DNA from: Pseudomonas fluorescens
Lineage (GTDB): Bacteria > Pseudomonadota > Gammaproteobacteria > Pseudomonadales > Pseudomonadaceae
Assembly (NCBI RefSeq): GCF_902498065.1
Contig: NZ_CABVIR010000001.1
Coordinates: 930,001 to 994,000 of the forward strand
Direction: 5' to 3'
Length of the DNA: 64,000 bases
Shown: positions 48,853-57,413 of the stretch, piece by piece
How positions within the stretch are numbered: the stretch's first letter is position 1
How the letters are laid out: every line of letters starts with the position of its first letter
The notes under the pieces: model-generated
Told to the model about the DNA's origin: nothing
The model's input: only the letters and a program-made list of their open reading frames with translations
Database searches by the model: none
Position numbers and translations under genes: made by a program

Positions 48853-51108
48853 ATGTACAAAGATTTGAAATTCCCGGTCCTGATCGTCCATCGCGACATC
48901 AAGGCCGACACCGTCGCCGGTGATCGCGTGCGTGGCATCGCCCGGGAGCTGGAGCAGGAAGGCTTCAGCATTGTCTCGGCGGTGGATTACGCCGAGGGGC
49001 GGCTGGTCGCGTCGACCCATCATGGCCTCTCGTGCATGCTGATCGCCGCCGAGGACCCTAGCGCCAATTCCCATCTGCTGCAGAACATGGCCGAACTGAT
49101 CAGCCTGGCGCGGGTTCGCGCGCCGGACTTGCCGATCTTCGCGCTGGGCGAGCAAGTGACGCTGGAAAACGCCCCGGCCGATGCGATGGACGAGCTCAAT
49201 CAGCTGCGCGGCATTCTTTATCTGTTCGAAGACACCGTGCCGTTTCTGGCGCGGCAGGTTGCGCGAGCCGCGCGTAAATACCTGGATGGCCTGCTGCCGC
49301 CGTTCTTCAAGGCTTTGGTGCAACACACCGCCGACTCCAATTATTCCTGGCATACGCCTGGCCATGGCGGCGGCGTGGCCTATCACAAGAGTCCGGTGGG
49401 GCAAGCGTTTCATCAGTTTTTCGGGGAAAACACCCTGCGTTCGGACTTGTCGGTGTCGGTGCCGGAACTGGGTTCGCTGCTCGATCACACCGGGCCGCTG
49501 GCCGAGGCGGAAGCGCGAGCGGCGCGTAACTTCGGCGCCGATCACACCTTTTTCGTGATCAATGGCACGTCGACAGCCAACAAAATCGTCTGGCATTCCA
49601 TGGTCGCCCGCGATGACCTGGTGTTGGTGGACCGCAATTGCCACAAATCGGTGCTGCACTCGATCATCATGACCGGCGCCATCCCGTTGTACCTGTGTCC
49701 GGAGCGCAACGAACTGGGGATCATCGGCCCGATTCCGCTGAGTGAATTCAGCCGCGAATCGATCCAGGCCAAGATCGATGCCAGCCCGCTGACCAAGGGC
49801 CGTGAGCCCAGGGTCAAACTGGCGGTGGTGACCAATTCCACCTATGACGGCCTGTGTTACAACGCCGAACTGATCAAGCAAAGCCTGGGCAACAGCGTCG
49901 AAGTGCTGCATTTCGATGAAGCCTGGTATGCCTACGCGGCGTTTCACGAGTTCTTCGCCGGGCGTTACGGCATGGGCACTTCGCGCAGCGTGGACAGCCC
50001 GCTGGTGTTTACCACCCATTCCACCCACAAGCTGTTGGCAGCGTTCAGCCAGGCCTCGATGATTCATGTTCAGGATGGCGGCGCCCGGCAACTGGATCGC
50101 GACCGCTTCAACGAAGCGTTCATGATGCACATCTCGACGTCGCCGCAGTACAGCATCATCGCCTCTCTGGATGTGGCGTCGGCGATGATGGAAGGCCCGG
50201 CGGGTCGCTCGCTGTTACAGGAAATGTTCGACGAGGCCCTGAGTTTCCGTCGGGCACTGGCCAATTTGCGTCAGCACATTGCCGCTGATGACTGGTGGTT
50301 CTCCATCTGGCAGCCGCCGTCGGTTGAAGGCATCGAGCGTGTCGTCACCGAAGACTGGCTGCTGCAGCCCGATGCCGACTGGCACGGCTTTGGCGGCGTG
50401 ACCGATGACTACGTGCTGCTCGATCCGGTCAAAGTCACGCTGGTAATGCCGGGGCTCACCGCCGGCGGTGCGTTGAGCGAGCGCGGAATTCCGGCGGCGG
50501 TGGTCAGCAAATTCCTCTGGGAACGCGGGCTGGTGGTCGAGAAGACCGGGCTCTATTCGTTTCTGGTGCTGTTCTCCATGGGCATCACCAAAGGCAAATG
50601 GAGCACGTTGCTGACCGAGTTGCTGGAGTTCAAGCGCAGCTACGACGCCAATGTCAGTCTCGCGACCTGTCTGCCCTGTGTGGCGCAACAGGATGGCGCT
50701 CGTTACAAAGGCATGGGGTTGCGCGATTTGTGCGATCAACTGCACGCCTGCTACCGCAGCAACGCCACGGCCAAACACCTCAAACGCATGTACACCGTGC
50801 TGCCGGAAATCGCCATGAAGCCGGCCGACGCCTATGATCAACTGGTGCGGGGCGAGGTGGAGGCGGTGTCGATCGACGCGCTGGACGGCCGCATCGCCGC
50901 CGTGATGCTGGTGCCGTACCCACCGGGGATCCCGTTGATCATGCCCGGCGAACGTTTCACCGAGTCGACCCGCTCAATCATCGATTACCTGGCGTTTGCC
51001 CGCACGTTCGACAGCAGTTTTCCGGGGTTTGTCGCTGATGTGCACGGCTTGCAACACGAAGACGAGGGCAATGGGCGGCATTACACCGTCGATTGCATCA
51101 AGGAGTGA
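48853..51108 (+). CDS. ldcA: Lysine decarboxylase (fold-type I Orn/Lys/Arg decarboxylase)
   Basis: A 751-residue PLP enzyme converting lysine to cadaverine, and the same length as P. aeruginosa LdcA. An N-terminal receiver-like wing domain (about 1-130) is followed by the PLP domain, with SWHTPGHGGGVAYHKSP (about 175), HFDEAWYAYA, and the Schiff-base Lys393 in THSTHKLLAAFSQ. A C-terminal domain completes the fold. The start is the ATG at 48853 (MYKDLKFPVLIVHRD). In P. aeruginosa the gene is ArgR-controlled; I did not find a convincing ArgR site. A GNAT gene follows 14 bases after the stop. Confidence 0.93.
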   Translation: MYKDLKFPVLIVHRDIKADTVAGDRVRGIARELEQEGFSIVSAVDYAEGRLVASTHHGLSCMLIAAEDPSANSHLLQNMAELISLARVRAPDLPIFALGEQVTLENAPADAMDELNQLRGILYLFEDTVPFLARQVARAARKYLDGLLPPFFKALVQHTADSNYSWHTPGHGGGVAYHKSPVGQAFHQFFGENTLRSDLSVSVPELGSLLDHTGPLAEAEARAARNFGADHTFFVINGTSTANKIVWHSMVARDDLVLVDRNCHKSVLHSIIMTGAIPLYLCPERNELGIIGPIPLSEFSRESIQAKIDASPLTKGREPRVKLAVVTNSTYDGLCYNAELIKQSLGNSVEVLHFDEAWYAYAAFHEFFAGRYGMGTSRSVDSPLVFTTHSTHKLLAAFSQASMIHVQDGGARQLDRDRFNEAFMMHISTSPQYSIIASLDVASAMMEGPAGRSLLQEMFDEALSFRRALANLRQHIAADDWWFSIWQPPSVEGIERVVTEDWLLQPDADWHGFGGVTDDYVLLDPVKVTLVMPGLTAGGALSERGIPAAVVSKFLWERGLVVEKTGLYSFLVLFSMGITKGKWSTLLTELLEFKRSYDANVSLATCLPCVAQQDGARYKGMGLRDLCDQLHACYRSNATAKHLKRMYTVLPEIAMKPADAYDQLVRGEVEAVSIDALDGRIAAVMLVPYPPGIPLIMPGERFTESTRSIIDYLAFARTFDSSFPGFVADVHGLQHEDEGNGRHYTVDCIKE

Positions 51109-51122
51109 GGACCTTTCCCAGT

Positions 51123-51737
51123 ATGCAACCGGTCATGAATCCAAAATACCCAGGCCTGTCTGTTCGTGTTGCTGACGACGGCTTTGCGGCTTACATCTGG
51201 GGCAGTGATTTCAGTTTTGAAGTCACGGCCTATGGCGCAGCCGACATCGGCAAGCCGGTCGAGCAGTGGCCGGTGACGCCGATCACCCCTTACCGCAAGT
51301 GCTATGGCATTGATCCCGAGGAATTCAGCAGTTTCCGCGACGCCGCCGACAGCGCGATTTTCATGGCTTATCTCGATGATGAGCCGGTGGGCCACCTGGT
51401 GGTCAGCACCAACTGGAACGGTTTTGCCCATATCGACGAGTTGGCGGTGCATGCGCCAGCCCGCCGGCATGGCGTGGCCAAGGCGCTGCTGGATGTGGCG
51501 CAGTTCTGGAGTCGCAAGAAAAAACTGCCGGGCATCATGCTCGAAACCCAGAACAACAATCTGGGCGCGTGCCGGCTGTATGAGCGCTGCGGTTATGTGA
51601 TGGGGGGCGTGGATCATCTGCGCTATCGCGGCATCGACCCGAACACCGCCGAAATCGCATTGTTTTGGTATCGATTATTCGACAATCCGCTGGAAAACCC
51701 GATCAGCTCGCCAACATCGCCACGGCTTGTTCCGTAA
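51123..51737 (+). CDS. GNAT-family N-acetyltransferase
   Basis: A 204-residue acetyltransferase. The GNAT core is at about 80-175, with IDELAVHAPARRHGVAKALLDVA as motif A (acetyl-CoA loop R-x2-G-x-A) and NNLGACRLYERCGYVMGG as motif B. The likely starts are ATG 51123 or ATG 51135 (MNPKYPGLSV); the first is used here, with GGAG 20 bases upstream being rather distant. It lies just after ldcA, so the two are probably cotranscribed; a polyamine substrate such as cadaverine is a guess from context. Its last 35 bases overlap the convergent LysR gene. Confidence 0.87.
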   Translation: MQPVMNPKYPGLSVRVADDGFAAYIWGSDFSFEVTAYGAADIGKPVEQWPVTPITPYRKCYGIDPEEFSSFRDAADSAIFMAYLDDEPVGHLVVSTNWNGFAHIDELAVHAPARRHGVAKALLDVAQFWSRKKKLPGIMLETQNNNLGACRLYERCGYVMGGVDHLRYRGIDPNTAEIALFWYRLFDNPLENPISSPTSPRLVP

Positions 51738-52596
51738 CAATGTCCAACAGTGCTTGAACAGCAGGTGACGGCTCGCCGTTTTTCAGGGTCAGGGCGTAGA
51801 CGCTGATTGGCACGGCGGGCGCCAACGGGCAGGCGTCCAGACCGGCCGACTTGGCCCCGAGCGCGGTGAACGGGTCGACAATCGCCAGGCCTTCACCGGC
51901 TTCGACCATGCTGCGCATCATCTGGTGTGTCTGAACCCGGGTGTGGATCACCGGGGCAGGGCGCAGGGCATGCAGTTTGTTGTCGAGCGCCGGGCTCAGC
52001 GGATCATGACCTTCCAGGCCAACCATCGACTGCCCCGCCAGGTCTTGCAGCGAAATGTACTTCTGCTTCGGTTGCAGCCAGCCATGGGGTGCCAGCAGCT
52101 GGAGTTTGCCCTGGGCAATCACCTGGCAATGAACATCGGCGTGATCGGGATCGTGCAGGCTCAGGCCCAGATCGCTTTCGCGCAGCAGCAGGCTTCTGAC
52201 GATATCGCGGGTGGGTTGGCTCAGGAGGCTGCAAGGCACGTCGGGAAGACGCCGGCGCAACGCCGCGATGCTCTGTGGCAACAACTGTTGCGCCAGGGGC
52301 GGCGTGCAAATGATGCGAAGGGGTGGGGCCTGATATTGCTTGAGGCTGCTGGCCAGTCGCTGGACCGGCTCAAGCGCATCGTAGACGTGGGCGATTTCGA
52401 CCTGTAGCTCCCGCGCCTCGCGCGTGGCCTGCAAGCGTCCACGCACGCTGGAAAACAGCATGAAACCCAACTGACTCTCGGCGTCGCGCAGAATGCTTTC
52501 GACCTCGGCCACTGGCAACTGCAGCCATTCGGCGGCGGTGCCCAGGTGACCGGTCTGCAAGAGCGCCTGGATCACTTCGATATGACGTAAACGCAT
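51703..52596 (-). CDS. LysR-family transcriptional regulator
   Basis: A 297-residue LysR protein with the helix-turn-helix at about 1-60 (RHIEVIQALLQTGHLGTAAEWLQLPVAEVESILRDAE), somewhat divergent from consensus, and an effector domain at about 90-290 (GEGLAIVDPFTALG). It resembles the subgroup near GcvA/CysB-like amino-acid regulators only loosely. It overlaps the GNAT gene tail to tail by 35 bases, and may regulate the ldcA unit or unlinked genes. Confidence 0.87.
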   Translation of the reverse strand: MRLRHIEVIQALLQTGHLGTAAEWLQLPVAEVESILRDAESQLGFMLFSSVRGRLQATREARELQVEIAHVYDALEPVQRLASSLKQYQAPPLRIICTPPLAQQLLPQSIAALRRRLPDVPCSLLSQPTRDIVRSLLLRESDLGLSLHDPDHADVHCQVIAQGKLQLLAPHGWLQPKQKYISLQDLAGQSMVGLEGHDPLSPALDNKLHALRPAPVIHTRVQTHQMMRSMVEAGEGLAIVDPFTALGAKSAGLDACPLAPAVPISVYALTLKNGEPSPAVQALLDIVTEQAVAMLAS

Positions 52597-52684
52597 GCGT
52601 GAAGTCCATGTTCAGCAGGTGGGGGAGTCAGTGGCTGAATCCTAACCCAAGTCCGCGCATATGACTTCTGCTCATAACGCGAGG

Positions 52685-52936
52685 TTATGAAGCGACGTTG
52701 GTTTCCGGCAGGTTGCCGACATAGGTGTCGGGTTCGCGCACGATGGTGACGTCCGATTGCACCAGCAAAAACTGGTTGTCATCGAGCTTCTTCACACGAT
52801 CGCCAATGGCCAGCTTGTAAGTGGTGACAGCGGTGAGACCGTCTGCCGACGGGGTGGATTCCTGGAACTCATGCACGGAATAGACACGGCCTTCCGCGTC
52901 TCTTGCATGGAACTGACCGACGAGTACTGCTGCCAT
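52685..52936 (-). CDS. Small conserved-looking protein of unknown function
   Basis: An 83-residue cytosolic protein with beta-rich, acidic composition (VGQFHARDAEGRVYSVHEFQE, YKLAIGDRVKKLDDNQFLLVQS), reading like a small barrel. No signal peptide or helix. The ATG at 52936 is preceded by GAGGTT. It stands alone between a LysR gene and a flavin reductase. No family recognised; coding is supported by codon use and reading-frame quality. Confidence 0.7.
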   Translation of the reverse strand: MAAVLVGQFHARDAEGRVYSVHEFQESTPSADGLTAVTTYKLAIGDRVKKLDDNQFLLVQSDVTIVREPDTYVGNLPETNVAS

Positions 52937-53112
52937 CTGCTTAGAACCTCTGGAGATAAATCACTCAATTTGCGGTTCTGTAGACCGTGGTTGGGCGAGG
53001 TAAGTTTTCCTACAGGAAAAAAATAGTCAGTGGCGGCGTTTTTCAGTCGCCCACTGCTTGAATCGTCATCTATAACTACAAGCTCTTTCCATCGGACAGT
53101 CGAGAATCTTCC

Positions 53113-53673
53113 ATGAGCAACGTCTACACGATCGCCGTTCTGGTCGGCAGCTTGAGAAAGGAATCGATCAATCGCAAGGTGGCGTTGGCCCTGACCGATC
53201 TGGCGCCTGCACATCTCAAACTCAACATCGTCGAAATTGGCGACCTGCCGCTCTACAACGAAGACATCGATGGCGAATCACCGCCGGCAGCCTACAGCAC
53301 TTTCCGGCAACAAGTGAGTTCATCCGACGCGTTGCTGTTTGTCACCCCCGAGTACAACCGTTCGGTCCCTGCACCGTTGAAGAACGCAATTGACGTCGGT
53401 TCGCGTCCGTATGGCAAGAGTGCATGGGGTGGCAAGCCAGGTGCGGTGATCAGCGTTTCACCGGGGGCGATCGGCGGGTTCGGCGCCAACCATCATTTGC
53501 GCCAGTCCATGGTGTTTCTCGATGTGCCGTGCATGCAGCAGCCGGAAGCCTACCTGAGCGGGGCGGGATCGGCGTTCGACGAGGCCGGCAATCTGTCGGA
53601 GTCGGTCAGGCCATTCTTGCAGAAATTCATTGATGCTTATGGGAAGTGGGTCGAGCAGCACAAGAAGGTCTGA
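53113..53673 (+). CDS. NADPH-dependent FMN reductase (ChrR/YieF-like)
   Basis: A 186-residue flavodoxin-fold quinone/FMN reductase. The phosphate-binding loop VGSLRKESINRK (11-22), the signature LLFVTPEYNRSVPAPLKNAIDVGSR (about 75-99), and SPGAIGGFGANHHLR (about 117) are typical of soluble quinone reductases such as ChrR. The likely role is two-electron quinone reduction and oxidative stress defence. The start is the ATG at 53113. It is monocistronic. Confidence 0.92.
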   Translation: MSNVYTIAVLVGSLRKESINRKVALALTDLAPAHLKLNIVEIGDLPLYNEDIDGESPPAAYSTFRQQVSSSDALLFVTPEYNRSVPAPLKNAIDVGSRPYGKSAWGGKPGAVISVSPGAIGGFGANHHLRQSMVFLDVPCMQQPEAYLSGAGSAFDEAGNLSESVRPFLQKFIDAYGKWVEQHKKV

Positions 53674-53689
53674 CAAATACCGCTCGCTC

Positions 53690-54349
53690 CTACGGTTTTG
53701 TTAGCAAGCGGCTACAGATCATCATTTCCATTTCCGACAGCCATGCGGCGGTTTGCTCCGCCGCCGCTTGTGCGGTGACGCAATAACGACGCCCGCCCCA
53801 GGCCATGATCACCCAGGCGTCGATGGTCGTTTCTGACGGTTGTGTGGGCAAGTCGCTACAGGCTGCAAAGGCCTCGCGCCATTTTTGCGACAACTCCTGG
53901 TACACCCGCCGATGATGCTTGGATTCGGCGATCTGGTGTTCTAAAGCCAGCATTTCATGGTTAAACAGTGGCTGCCCGGCATTGCTCGGGTCGCAGGTCA
54001 GGCGTACCAGACGTTTGATTCGGGTTGGCCAGGCCAGGTCGTCCGCTCGAATGACGTGTTCATCCAGGTGCTGTAACAAGGTATCCAGCCAATGTCGGAT
54101 ATACCCCGACAACAAAGCTTCCTTGCTCGGGAAATAGTCGTACAGCGTGCCGACGGCAACGCCTGCTTCCAGCGCCACTTCGCGAGTGGTCAACCCCGAC
54201 CAGCCGTCGCGCAGCCAAATCCGAACAAACGCCTCGTAAATCGCCTCGACGGTGAAAATCGCCCGAGCCTGACTCGGCCGTTTCAACGGCTTGGCGCGGG
54301 GATTGAGGGTGGGGACGCTGCCCCTTGAGTTTCCGAACCCGCTCTTCAT
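53690..54349 (-). CDS. TetR-family transcriptional regulator
   Basis: A 219-residue repressor. The N-terminal helix-turn-helix (about 30-75) reads AIFTVEAIYEAFVRIWLRDGWSGLTTREVALEAGVAVGTLYDYFPSKEALL; the rest is the helical ligand domain. A basic, proline-containing lead of about 25 residues precedes the helix-turn-helix. It is divergent from the DUF2855 gene across 55 bases, so it probably represses it and itself. Confidence 0.9.
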   Translation of the reverse strand: MKSGFGNSRGSVPTLNPRAKPLKRPSQARAIFTVEAIYEAFVRIWLRDGWSGLTTREVALEAGVAVGTLYDYFPSKEALLSGYIRHWLDTLLQHLDEHVIRADDLAWPTRIKRLVRLTCDPSNAGQPLFNHEMLALEHQIAESKHHRRVYQELSQKWREAFAACSDLPTQPSETTIDAWVIMAWGGRRYCVTAQAAAEQTAAWLSEMEMMICSRLLTKP

Positions 54350-54404
54350 CGGCTGCCACTACTCTGGTGCTACCCGCCATTCACTCGCAGCAGGAGTTTG
54401 AAAG

Positions 54405-55508
54405 ATGCAACGTCCGAGCACGGTAACACGGCTGATCACCCGCAAAAACGCCCTCGACCAGAGTCGAATCGAACGGGAGCCGCGTAGTCTGATTCCGGCT
54501 GGTGGGGAGGTGATCCTGAAGATCGACCGCTGTGCATTGACCACCAACAACATTACCTACGCTGCGTATGGTGATTCGATGAATTACTGGGGGTTCTTTC
54601 CTACGGGACTGGCTGAATGGGGCCACATACCGGCCTGGGGTTTTGCCGATGTGATTGCTTCAACGGTTGAGGGCGTAAGCACAGGAGAGCGTTTCTACGG
54701 CTATTTTCCGATTGCCAGCCATCTTTGGATGCGTCCGGAGCGTGTTACCGACCGTGGTTTCTATGATGCTGCGCAACATCGGCAGGCGCTGACGTCGGCC
54801 TACAACCAATACACCCGTTGCAGTTGGGATCAGTACTACAGCCCTGAAACCGAAAACCTGCAGATTTTGCTCAAACCGTTGTTTCTGACCTCGTCGATGC
54901 TGGCGGACTTCCTTCAGGACAATCAGTTCTTCGGCGCGACCCGGCTGGTGTTCTCCAGCGCTTCAAGCAAAACCGCGTATGGCACGGCGGTGTGTCTGGA
55001 CAATCAGCCCGATCTGGAACGGGTGGCGCTGACATCCGCCGGCAACAAGGCGTTTGTCGAGAAGCTCGGGTGTTATGAGCGAACGGTGTCCTACTCAGAG
55101 CTGGCGAGCCTGGCCAATGACCGTCCAACGCTCTATGTGGATTTTTCCGGTGACCTGGATTTACGTGACCGGGTGCACCAGCATTTTGCCGGGCAGTTGG
55201 TTTACAGCTGTTTCGCCGGGTCTGCGCAGAGCACCGAAGAGGCACGGTTGACGGCCATCGAGGGGCCGCAGCCGGTGTTCTTTTTCGCACCGATCCAGAT
55301 CCGCAAGCGCAATGCCGACTGGGGCCCCGAAGGCGTCAGTCGGCATATAGGTGAGGGCTTGCAGCGTTTTTATCGGCACGTGACCGCGGTGGAAAATCCG
55401 TTGCTGCACGTGGTTGAGCGTGAAGGCTATGAAGCGGCGCAGAACATCATTTCCCGGCTGTTTCATGGACAGGTCGCGCCGGTGGAAGGGCATGTGATTC
55501 GGCTGTAA
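54405..55508 (+). CDS. DUF2855 family protein
   Basis: A 367-residue protein of a family without established function. The N-terminal half resembles the catalytic fold of medium-chain quinone oxidoreductases (GEVILKIDRCALTTNNITYAAYGD; PAWGFADVIAS), with a further Rossmann-like part (ATRLVFSSASSKTAYGTAV, residues 183-201). The usual zinc cysteines of alcohol dehydrogenases are absent. The ATG at 54405 has CAGGAG upstream. It is probably controlled by the divergent TetR regulator. Confidence 0.85.
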   Translation: MQRPSTVTRLITRKNALDQSRIEREPRSLIPAGGEVILKIDRCALTTNNITYAAYGDSMNYWGFFPTGLAEWGHIPAWGFADVIASTVEGVSTGERFYGYFPIASHLWMRPERVTDRGFYDAAQHRQALTSAYNQYTRCSWDQYYSPETENLQILLKPLFLTSSMLADFLQDNQFFGATRLVFSSASSKTAYGTAVCLDNQPDLERVALTSAGNKAFVEKLGCYERTVSYSELASLANDRPTLYVDFSGDLDLRDRVHQHFAGQLVYSCFAGSAQSTEEARLTAIEGPQPVFFFAPIQIRKRNADWGPEGVSRHIGEGLQRFYRHVTAVENPLLHVVEREGYEAAQNIISRLFHGQVAPVEGHVIRL

Positions 55509-55520
55509 GTTCAGCGACCT

Positions 55521-55552
55521 CCTGTAGCGGCAGGCTCGGCAGCTGCTACAGG
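55521..55552. terminator. Hairpin after the DUF2855 gene
   Basis: CCTGTAGC...GCTACAGG arms with an inner GGCAG.../CTGC pairing, 12 bases after the stop codon. No clear T-run; REP-like. It may end the transcript or stabilise its 3' end. Confidence 0.45.
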
Positions 55553-55579
55553 GCAGGTGTTTCAAGTCTTTGCTTTACT

Positions 55580-55603
55580 GAATATTCGAAATTCCATATA
55601 TTC
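55580..55603 (+). promoter_or_regulatory. Putative ArsR operator
   Basis: GAATAT-N12-ATATTC, an A/T-rich dyad 33 bases before the arsR start, with the form of known ArsR/SmtB operators. It would overlap the arsRB promoter. Confidence 0.5.
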
Positions 55604-55636
55604 ACGCCTCGTTTGTCTGGAGGCGTGTTCCCCCTC

Positions 55637-55984
55637 ATGTCCGATTCCCGTGGTCCCGTCGATATTTTCAAGGCCCTGGCCGATGACACGCGCAGTCGTA
55701 TCGCCATGCTGATTGCCCGCGAAGGCGAGTTGTGCGTGTGTGAGTTGACTGCCGGGCTGGACCTCAGCCAACCGAAGATCTCGCGTCATCTGGCGCAATT
55801 GCGCAGCAACGGGCTCCTGGCGGATCGTCGTCAGGGGCAATGGGTGTTTTATCGCCTGCATCCGCAACTATTGCCGTGGGTCATCACGCTGTTGCAGGGG
55901 GCGCTGGCCGCCAACGTTGAATGGCTCGCCGCCGATGTTGCACGTTTGCAGGCGATGGCTGACCGGCCGGTTCGCTGCTGCTGA
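55637..55984 (+). CDS. arsR: ArsR-family arsenite-responsive repressor
   Basis: A 115-residue winged-helix repressor. The metalloid site Cys33-Val-Cys35 lies in GELCVCELT within the recognition-helix region, as in E. coli ArsR, with recognition helix LSQPKISRHLAQLRSNG. The C-terminal pair RCC is also typical. The start is the ATG at 55637. It lies 32 bases before arsB and is presumably derepressed by As(III)/Sb(III). Confidence 0.93.
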   Translation: MSDSRGPVDIFKALADDTRSRIAMLIAREGELCVCELTAGLDLSQPKISRHLAQLRSNGLLADRRQGQWVFYRLHPQLLPWVITLLQGALAANVEWLAADVARLQAMADRPVRCC

Positions 55985-56016
55985 TCTTTCTTTCCACTTT
56001 TTGAAGGCTGCTTCGG

Positions 56017-57300
56017 ATGCTTGTAGCGTCGCTGATTTTCCTGCTGACCATTACCTTGGTGATCTGGCAACCCAAAGGCCTGGGCGTCGGCTGGAGTGCG
56101 GTACTCGGTGCGGTGCTGGCGCTGATTTTCGGGGTGGTGCACCTGAGCGATATCCCGCTGGTTTGGCAGATCATCTGGAACGCCACCGGCACCTTTGTCG
56201 CGCTAATCATCATCAGCCTGTTGCTGGACGAGGCGGGGTTCTTTGCCTGGGCGGCGCTGCACGTCGCCCGTTGGGGGCGGGGCAGTGGGCGCAAGCTGTT
56301 TGCCTACATGGTGCTGCTTGGCGCGCTGGTCTCGGCGCTGTTTGCCAATGACGGCGCGGCGCTGATCCTCACGCCCATTGTGATTTCCATGCTGCTGGCG
56401 TTGCGTTTTTCCCCGGCGGCGACCCTGGCGTTCGTGATGGGCGCCGGGTTCATCGCCGACACCGCAAGCTTGCCACTGGTGGTGTCGAACCTGGTGAACA
56501 TCGTTTCCGCCGACTTCTTCCACATCAGTTTCAATCGCTACGCGGCGGTGATGATCCCGGTCAACCTGGTCAGCGTCGCGGCGACGCTGGCGGTGCTGAT
56601 GTGGTTCTTTCGACGCGACATTCCCAAGGATTACGATCCCGAGCAACTGGCGCATCCGGCCAGCGCCATCCACGACAGGGCGACTTTTTTCGCGGGTTGG
56701 GCGGTGTTACTGATCCTGTTGCTTGGCTGTTTTGCGCTGGAACCGCTGGGCATTCCCATCAGTGCCATTTCGGCGGTGTGCGCGGCGTTGCTGCTGGCCA
56801 TTGCTGCCCGAGGCCACAAGATTTCTACGCGCAAGGTGCTGAAAGAAGCGCCATGGCAGATCGTGATTTTCTCGCTGGGCATGTATCTGGTGGTCTACGG
56901 GCTGCGCAACGCCGGGCTCACCGGGTATCTGGCGGGTTGGCTGGACGGTTTCGCCGGTTATGGCGTCTGGGGCGCGGCCATGGGCACGGGTGTGCTGACG
57001 GCGCTGCTGTCGTCGATGATGAACAATCTGCCGACGGTGTTGATTGGTTTGCTGTCGATTGATGCCAGCCAGGCGACCGGGGTGGTGAAGGAGGCAATGA
57101 TCTACGCCAACGTCATCGGCAGCGACCTGGGGCCGAAGATTACGCCGATTGGCAGTCTGGCGACGTTGCTGTGGTTACATGTGCTGGAGCGCAAGAATAT
57201 CCGGATCGGGTGGGGGTATTACTTCAAGGTCGGGATTGTGTTGACGGTGCCGGTGTTGTTGGTGACGTTGGCGGCGCTGGCTGTGCGGTTGTCCGTTTAG
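56017..57300 (+). CDS. arsB: Arsenite efflux pump ArsB
   Basis: A 427-residue inner-membrane carrier with 12 predicted helices that extrudes arsenite or antimonite using proton motive force. Family motifs include [16 protein letters not shown] (about 109-124), [22 protein letters not shown] (about 148) and [18 protein letters not shown] with [19 protein letters not shown] (about 333-388). The start is the ATG at 56017. The usual arsC reductase and arsH genes are absent: a REP pair and an unrelated minus-strand gene follow. Confidence 0.95.
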   Translation: MLVASLIFLLTITLVIWQPKGLGVGWSAVLGAVLALIFGVVHLSDIPLVWQIIWNATGTFVALIIISLLLDEAGFFAWAALHVARWGRGSGRKLFAYMVLLGALVSALFANDGAALILTPIVISMLLALRFSPAATLAFVMGAGFIADTASLPLVVSNLVNIVSADFFHISFNRYAAVMIPVNLVSVAATLAVLMWFFRRDIPKDYDPEQLAHPASAIHDRATFFAGWAVLLILLLGCFALEPLGIPISAISAVCAALLLAIAARGHKISTRKVLKEAPWQIVIFSLGMYLVVYGLRNAGLTGYLAGWLDGFAGYGVWGAAMGTGVLTALLSSMMNNLPTVLIGLLSIDASQATGVVKEAMIYANVIGSDLGPKITPIGSLATLLWLHVLERKNIRIGWGYYFKVGIVLTVPVLLVTLAALAVRLSV

Positions 57301-57311
57301 ACCGGGTTGGC

Positions 57312-57390
57312 CCCATCGCGAGCAGGCTCGCTCCCACACTGGATCATCCTTATGATGAAGGCCCTGTGAGAGCGAGCCTGCTCGCGATGG
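57312..57390. repeat. REP pair in inverted orientation
   Basis: Facing copies CCATCGCGAGCAGGCTCGCT and AGCGAGCCTGCTCGCGATGG between arsB and the convergent DUF1853 gene, the closest match to the element at 5946-6028. Confidence 0.88.
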
Positions 57391-57413
57391 AGTCGGTACG
57401 GCCGCTACAAATC

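Noticed and set aside
1955..57390. CRISPR array or tRNA genes among the repeated hairpins
   Set aside because: Repeats occur singly or as inverted pairs between genes, not as regularly spaced direct repeats, and no cas gene or tRNA cloverleaf was seen.
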